The notes under the pieces are model-generated. The model made no database searches. It was not told the DNA's origin and was given only the letters and a program-made list of their open reading frames with translations. The position numbers were made by a program, and so were the translations under genes. Shown piece by piece: positions 62,268-64,000 of a stretch of DNA of 64,000 nt; positions within the stretch are counted from its first letter, which is position 1; each line of letters starts with the position of its first letter. Location: NCBI GenBank assembly GCA_943370285.1, contig CALRQJ020000009.1:119277-183276 (forward strand). The letters run 5' to 3'. This stretch comes from CALRQJ02 sp943370285. GTDB lineage: Bacteria > Bacteroidota > Bacteroidia > Chitinophagales > Chitinophagaceae.

Positions 62268-62589
62268 TATGTAGAGAAAAGGCATTATTGAAAAAAGAAT
62301 GGAAGTAAAATCTTTTGTCTTGTCGGGGTCTCCTGCAAGGGACCCTGACAATTATTCAAGCTGTTAATATCAACAGAACTTTAATCCTTTGTCTTGTTAG
62401 GGTCTCCTTCAAGGGACCCCGGCAATTATTCAAGATGCTACTATCAACAGAACTTTAATACTTTTTCCACTGTTGTTGGTATTCCTTACCAACAACCATT
62501 ACACCAACATTTTCTTTTATAGCAACAATTAATCAACCTAATTTGCAAGTGAGCAACATCTGTAAAAGTGAAAACTCACAACAACACAC
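62268..62589. other. Intergenic region with a tandem repeat, no gene
   Basis: This 322-base region separates the GloVer-repeat gene and the aldo/keto reductase. It is dominated by the 74-base tandem repeat listed separately. The remaining 130 bases before 62590 are AT-rich and presumably hold the reductase promoter; no exact consensus was found. Confidence 0.6.
62312..62459. repeat. Tandem direct repeat, 2 x 74 bases, with internal hairpin
   Basis: Copies at 62312-62385 and 62386-62459 abut exactly. Both contain TTTGTCTTGT, GGGTCTCCT-CAAGGGACCC (a hairpin with GGGTC/GACCC arms), CAATTATTCAAG and ATCAACAGAACTTTAAT. Differences are scattered, and the hairpin arms remain paired in both. It may act as the transcript end of the upstream gene. 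Confidence 0.85.
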
Positions 62590-63531
62590 ATGACATATAA
62601 TGCTTACATAAAAAATAGTATTCCCGTTTCCGAAATTGGTTTTGGGGCATGGCAGTTAGGTGTTCAATCGGGTTGGAAAAGTATGACAGAACAAGAAGCC
62701 GAAGCTCTAGTAAAAAAGGCTTTGGAATACGGCATCAATTTCTTTGATACAGCCCCCAACTATGGACATGGCACCGGCGAAGCAAGATTGGGCAAAGCAC
62801 TCAAAGGTGTTAACCGAGATAGCATTGTCATCAATACCAAATTCGGCCACACCGATGATGGTAAAACCAATTATGCGGCTGACAATATTCGTCAGTCGTT
62901 AGAAGGCAGTTTGAAGCGACTACAGGTTGATTATGTAGATTCGATTATTCTCCACAATCCGCCAATGCATTACCTCGATGGCCAACAAAACGATCATTAC
63001 GAGATTTTCGAACAATTGATTGCTGAAGGTAAAATCAAAGCCTACGGTGCATCATTAGACAAGTACGAAGAAATGACCTTGCTGATGAATACAACCAATG
63101 CCAAAGTGATTGAAGCCTTTTTCAATATCCTGCATCAAGATGCCGCCCGAGCTTTTACACAGGCTAAGGCCCAAGATGTTGCCATTATTGCAAAAGTCCC
63201 GTTAGATTCCGGATGGCTTTCGGGTAAATATCATGCAGTAAGTACCTTTCAAGATATTAGAGGTCGGTGGTCGGTTAAAGACATTCAAACAAGAGCTGCT
63301 TTAGTAGAACGGATTAAAACAATACTGCACCCAGCTGATAACCTGAGTCAAAAAGCTATTGCATTTTGCTTGGCATATGATGCCGTTTCAACCGTTATAC
63401 CTGGCAATTTGACTATTGAACAGTTGACCAAGAATGTTGCAAGTACCAATCATCCGCTTACTAGCGAACAGGTTGAAAAATTGGAGGAATTTTACCAACA
63501 TGAAGTAAAGCCGCTACATCTTCCGTGGTGA
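62590..63531 (+). CDS. Aldo/keto reductase
   Basis: A 313-residue cytosolic NAD(P)H-dependent oxidoreductase with the (beta/alpha)8 fold. Family landmarks are IGFGAWQLG near the start, FFDTAPNYGHGTGEARLGKAL (catalytic Asp and Tyr), the INTKFG strand (catalytic Lys), the ILHNPP strand (the usual His) and the AIIAKVPLDSGWLSGKY block. VIPGNLTIEQL near the C-terminus matches the cofactor-phosphate region. The closest groups are the L-fucose/D-threo-aldose dehydrogenase-like reductases, but the substrate cannot be fixed from sequence alone. The gene appears to be transcribed alone. Confidence 0.92.
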   Translation: MTYNAYIKNSIPVSEIGFGAWQLGVQSGWKSMTEQEAEALVKKALEYGINFFDTAPNYGHGTGEARLGKALKGVNRDSIVINTKFGHTDDGKTNYAADNIRQSLEGSLKRLQVDYVDSIILHNPPMHYLDGQQNDHYEIFEQLIAEGKIKAYGASLDKYEEMTLLMNTTNAKVIEAFFNILHQDAARAFTQAKAQDVAIIAKVPLDSGWLSGKYHAVSTFQDIRGRWSVKDIQTRAALVERIKTILHPADNLSQKAIAFCLAYDAVSTVIPGNLTIEQLTKNVASTNHPLTSEQVEKLEEFYQHEVKPLHLPW

Positions 63532-64000
63532 GTTGTATGAACAATTACAAAATAGATTAATGACTAGAATCAATTTTTGAATCATACATCTTCTTTCATT
63601 AATACGTAATTAATCCATATCAGTTCCATATCAAGCATAGTGCTATGTAAAGAAAAAAGGATGGCAGTGGTACCATTAGCATTAGGCATAATCGTATGGC
63701 CATGTGGGGGTATGTTAACATTGTTAGCTATAGTAAATTAAGATTAGCCCAAGATGCCAAATGGGTATTGAGTCAAATAGAAGCATTCCGAAAAAAGCAA
63801 TCCAATAATTTAGCTTCTTTGTTTTTTTCATATCGGTGTCGCCTAAAAGATATTCAACCCCTTCGGGATTGCCCGAACCTCTATCTATTTTATCACTACA
63901 TGCTGTTCACATTCAATCCCTTCGGGATTGAGCTACCGTTTACCTTTTTTGAGTAGAACCAACCTATCTAAAATTACTTACAAAAGTATTTAAGCCCAAT
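63532..64000. other. Terminal region with short palindromic repeats and no firm gene
   Basis: Two short ORFs are present but neither is convincing: a 26-codon hydrophobic one at 63661-63741, preceded by AAAAAAGG, and an 86-codon one at 63696-63956 whose 3' part runs through palindromic repeats. The region probably continues into a gene beyond the window. Confidence 0.5.
63852..63930. repeat. Pair of AATCCC-TTC-GGGATT palindromic repeats
   Basis: Two copies of ATTCAA[TC]CCCTTCGGGATT (63852-63870 and 63911-63929) are 59 bases apart. Each can fold into a 5- to 6-base-pair stem with a 3-base loop. Only two copies and no conserved longer unit are seen, so this is not a CRISPR array; REP-like elements with this core are typical of Bacteroidota. 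Confidence 0.7.

Noticed and set aside
63852..63930. Possible CRISPR array from ATTCAA[TC]CCCTTCGGGATT copies
   Set aside because: Only two copies share a core of about 19 bases, there are no cas genes, and no longer repeat unit or regular spacer series is present.
63696..63956. 86-codon ORF at the end of the window
   Set aside because: Its 3' part runs through two palindromic REP-like repeats, its composition looks non-coding, and no family is recognised. It is more likely chance than a gene.

Overview
The window comes from an AT-rich member of the Bacteroidota, most likely a Chitinophagaceae-like bacterium. Evidence: very large secreted proteins with C-terminal sorting domains of the type IX secretion system (T9SS), a PorP/SprF partner, promoters of the TTTG / TAnnTTTG type, few Shine-Dalgarno-like sites, and short intergenic palindromes of the kind common in this phylum. 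I saw no tRNA, rRNA, CRISPR array, prophage or transposase gene.

Layout. 316-2031: a THUMP-type 23S rRNA methyltransferase convergent with a DUF1415 protein. 2278-12631: a respiratory complex I operon in the order nuoA-B-C-D-H-I-J-K-L-M-N plus one uncharacterised small gene, closed by a bidirectional terminator. nuoE, nuoF and nuoG are absent from their usual place between nuoD and nuoH, so the NADH-oxidising module is not encoded in the operon. 12687-18866 (minus): a secreted S9 glutamyl-endopeptidase-like peptidase and a full-length pyruvate:ferredoxin oxidoreductase, a possible source of reduced ferredoxin for an NADH-module-less complex I. 19171-25349: a secreted Cys-rich protein, rlmH, a rhomboid protease, tilS, glnS, a RES/Xre toxin-antitoxin pair with a probable operator, and a TPR protein. 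25524-28374: etfBA and rpsL-rpsG, each with a recognisable promoter and terminator.

28422-62267 is a surface-protein island. Three giant genes (2561, 3470 and 2602 codons) encode beta-helix, Ig-like, IgGFc-binding-like, PKD and SprB-like modules ending in type A or type B T9SS sorting domains. The third is followed by a porP/sprF gene and an OmpA-family gene, the usual arrangement of a SprB-like adhesin with its secretion partner and cell-wall anchor. A fourth surface protein carries 14 GloVer-like repeats. An aldo/keto reductase follows, and the window ends in repeat-bearing sequence.

The most unusual signal lies in the leaders of the first two giant genes. Each encodes a related short peptide, core I-I-[YF]-Y-x-N-S-P-x-E-W-V-x-[IV]-P-x-P-P-F-L-x-stop. 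The two copies differ largely by silent codon changes and stop at the same codon. All three giant-gene leaders also carry a C6-C9 followed by GG box. This looks like an undescribed translated leader or small-protein family tied to giant T9SS proteins.
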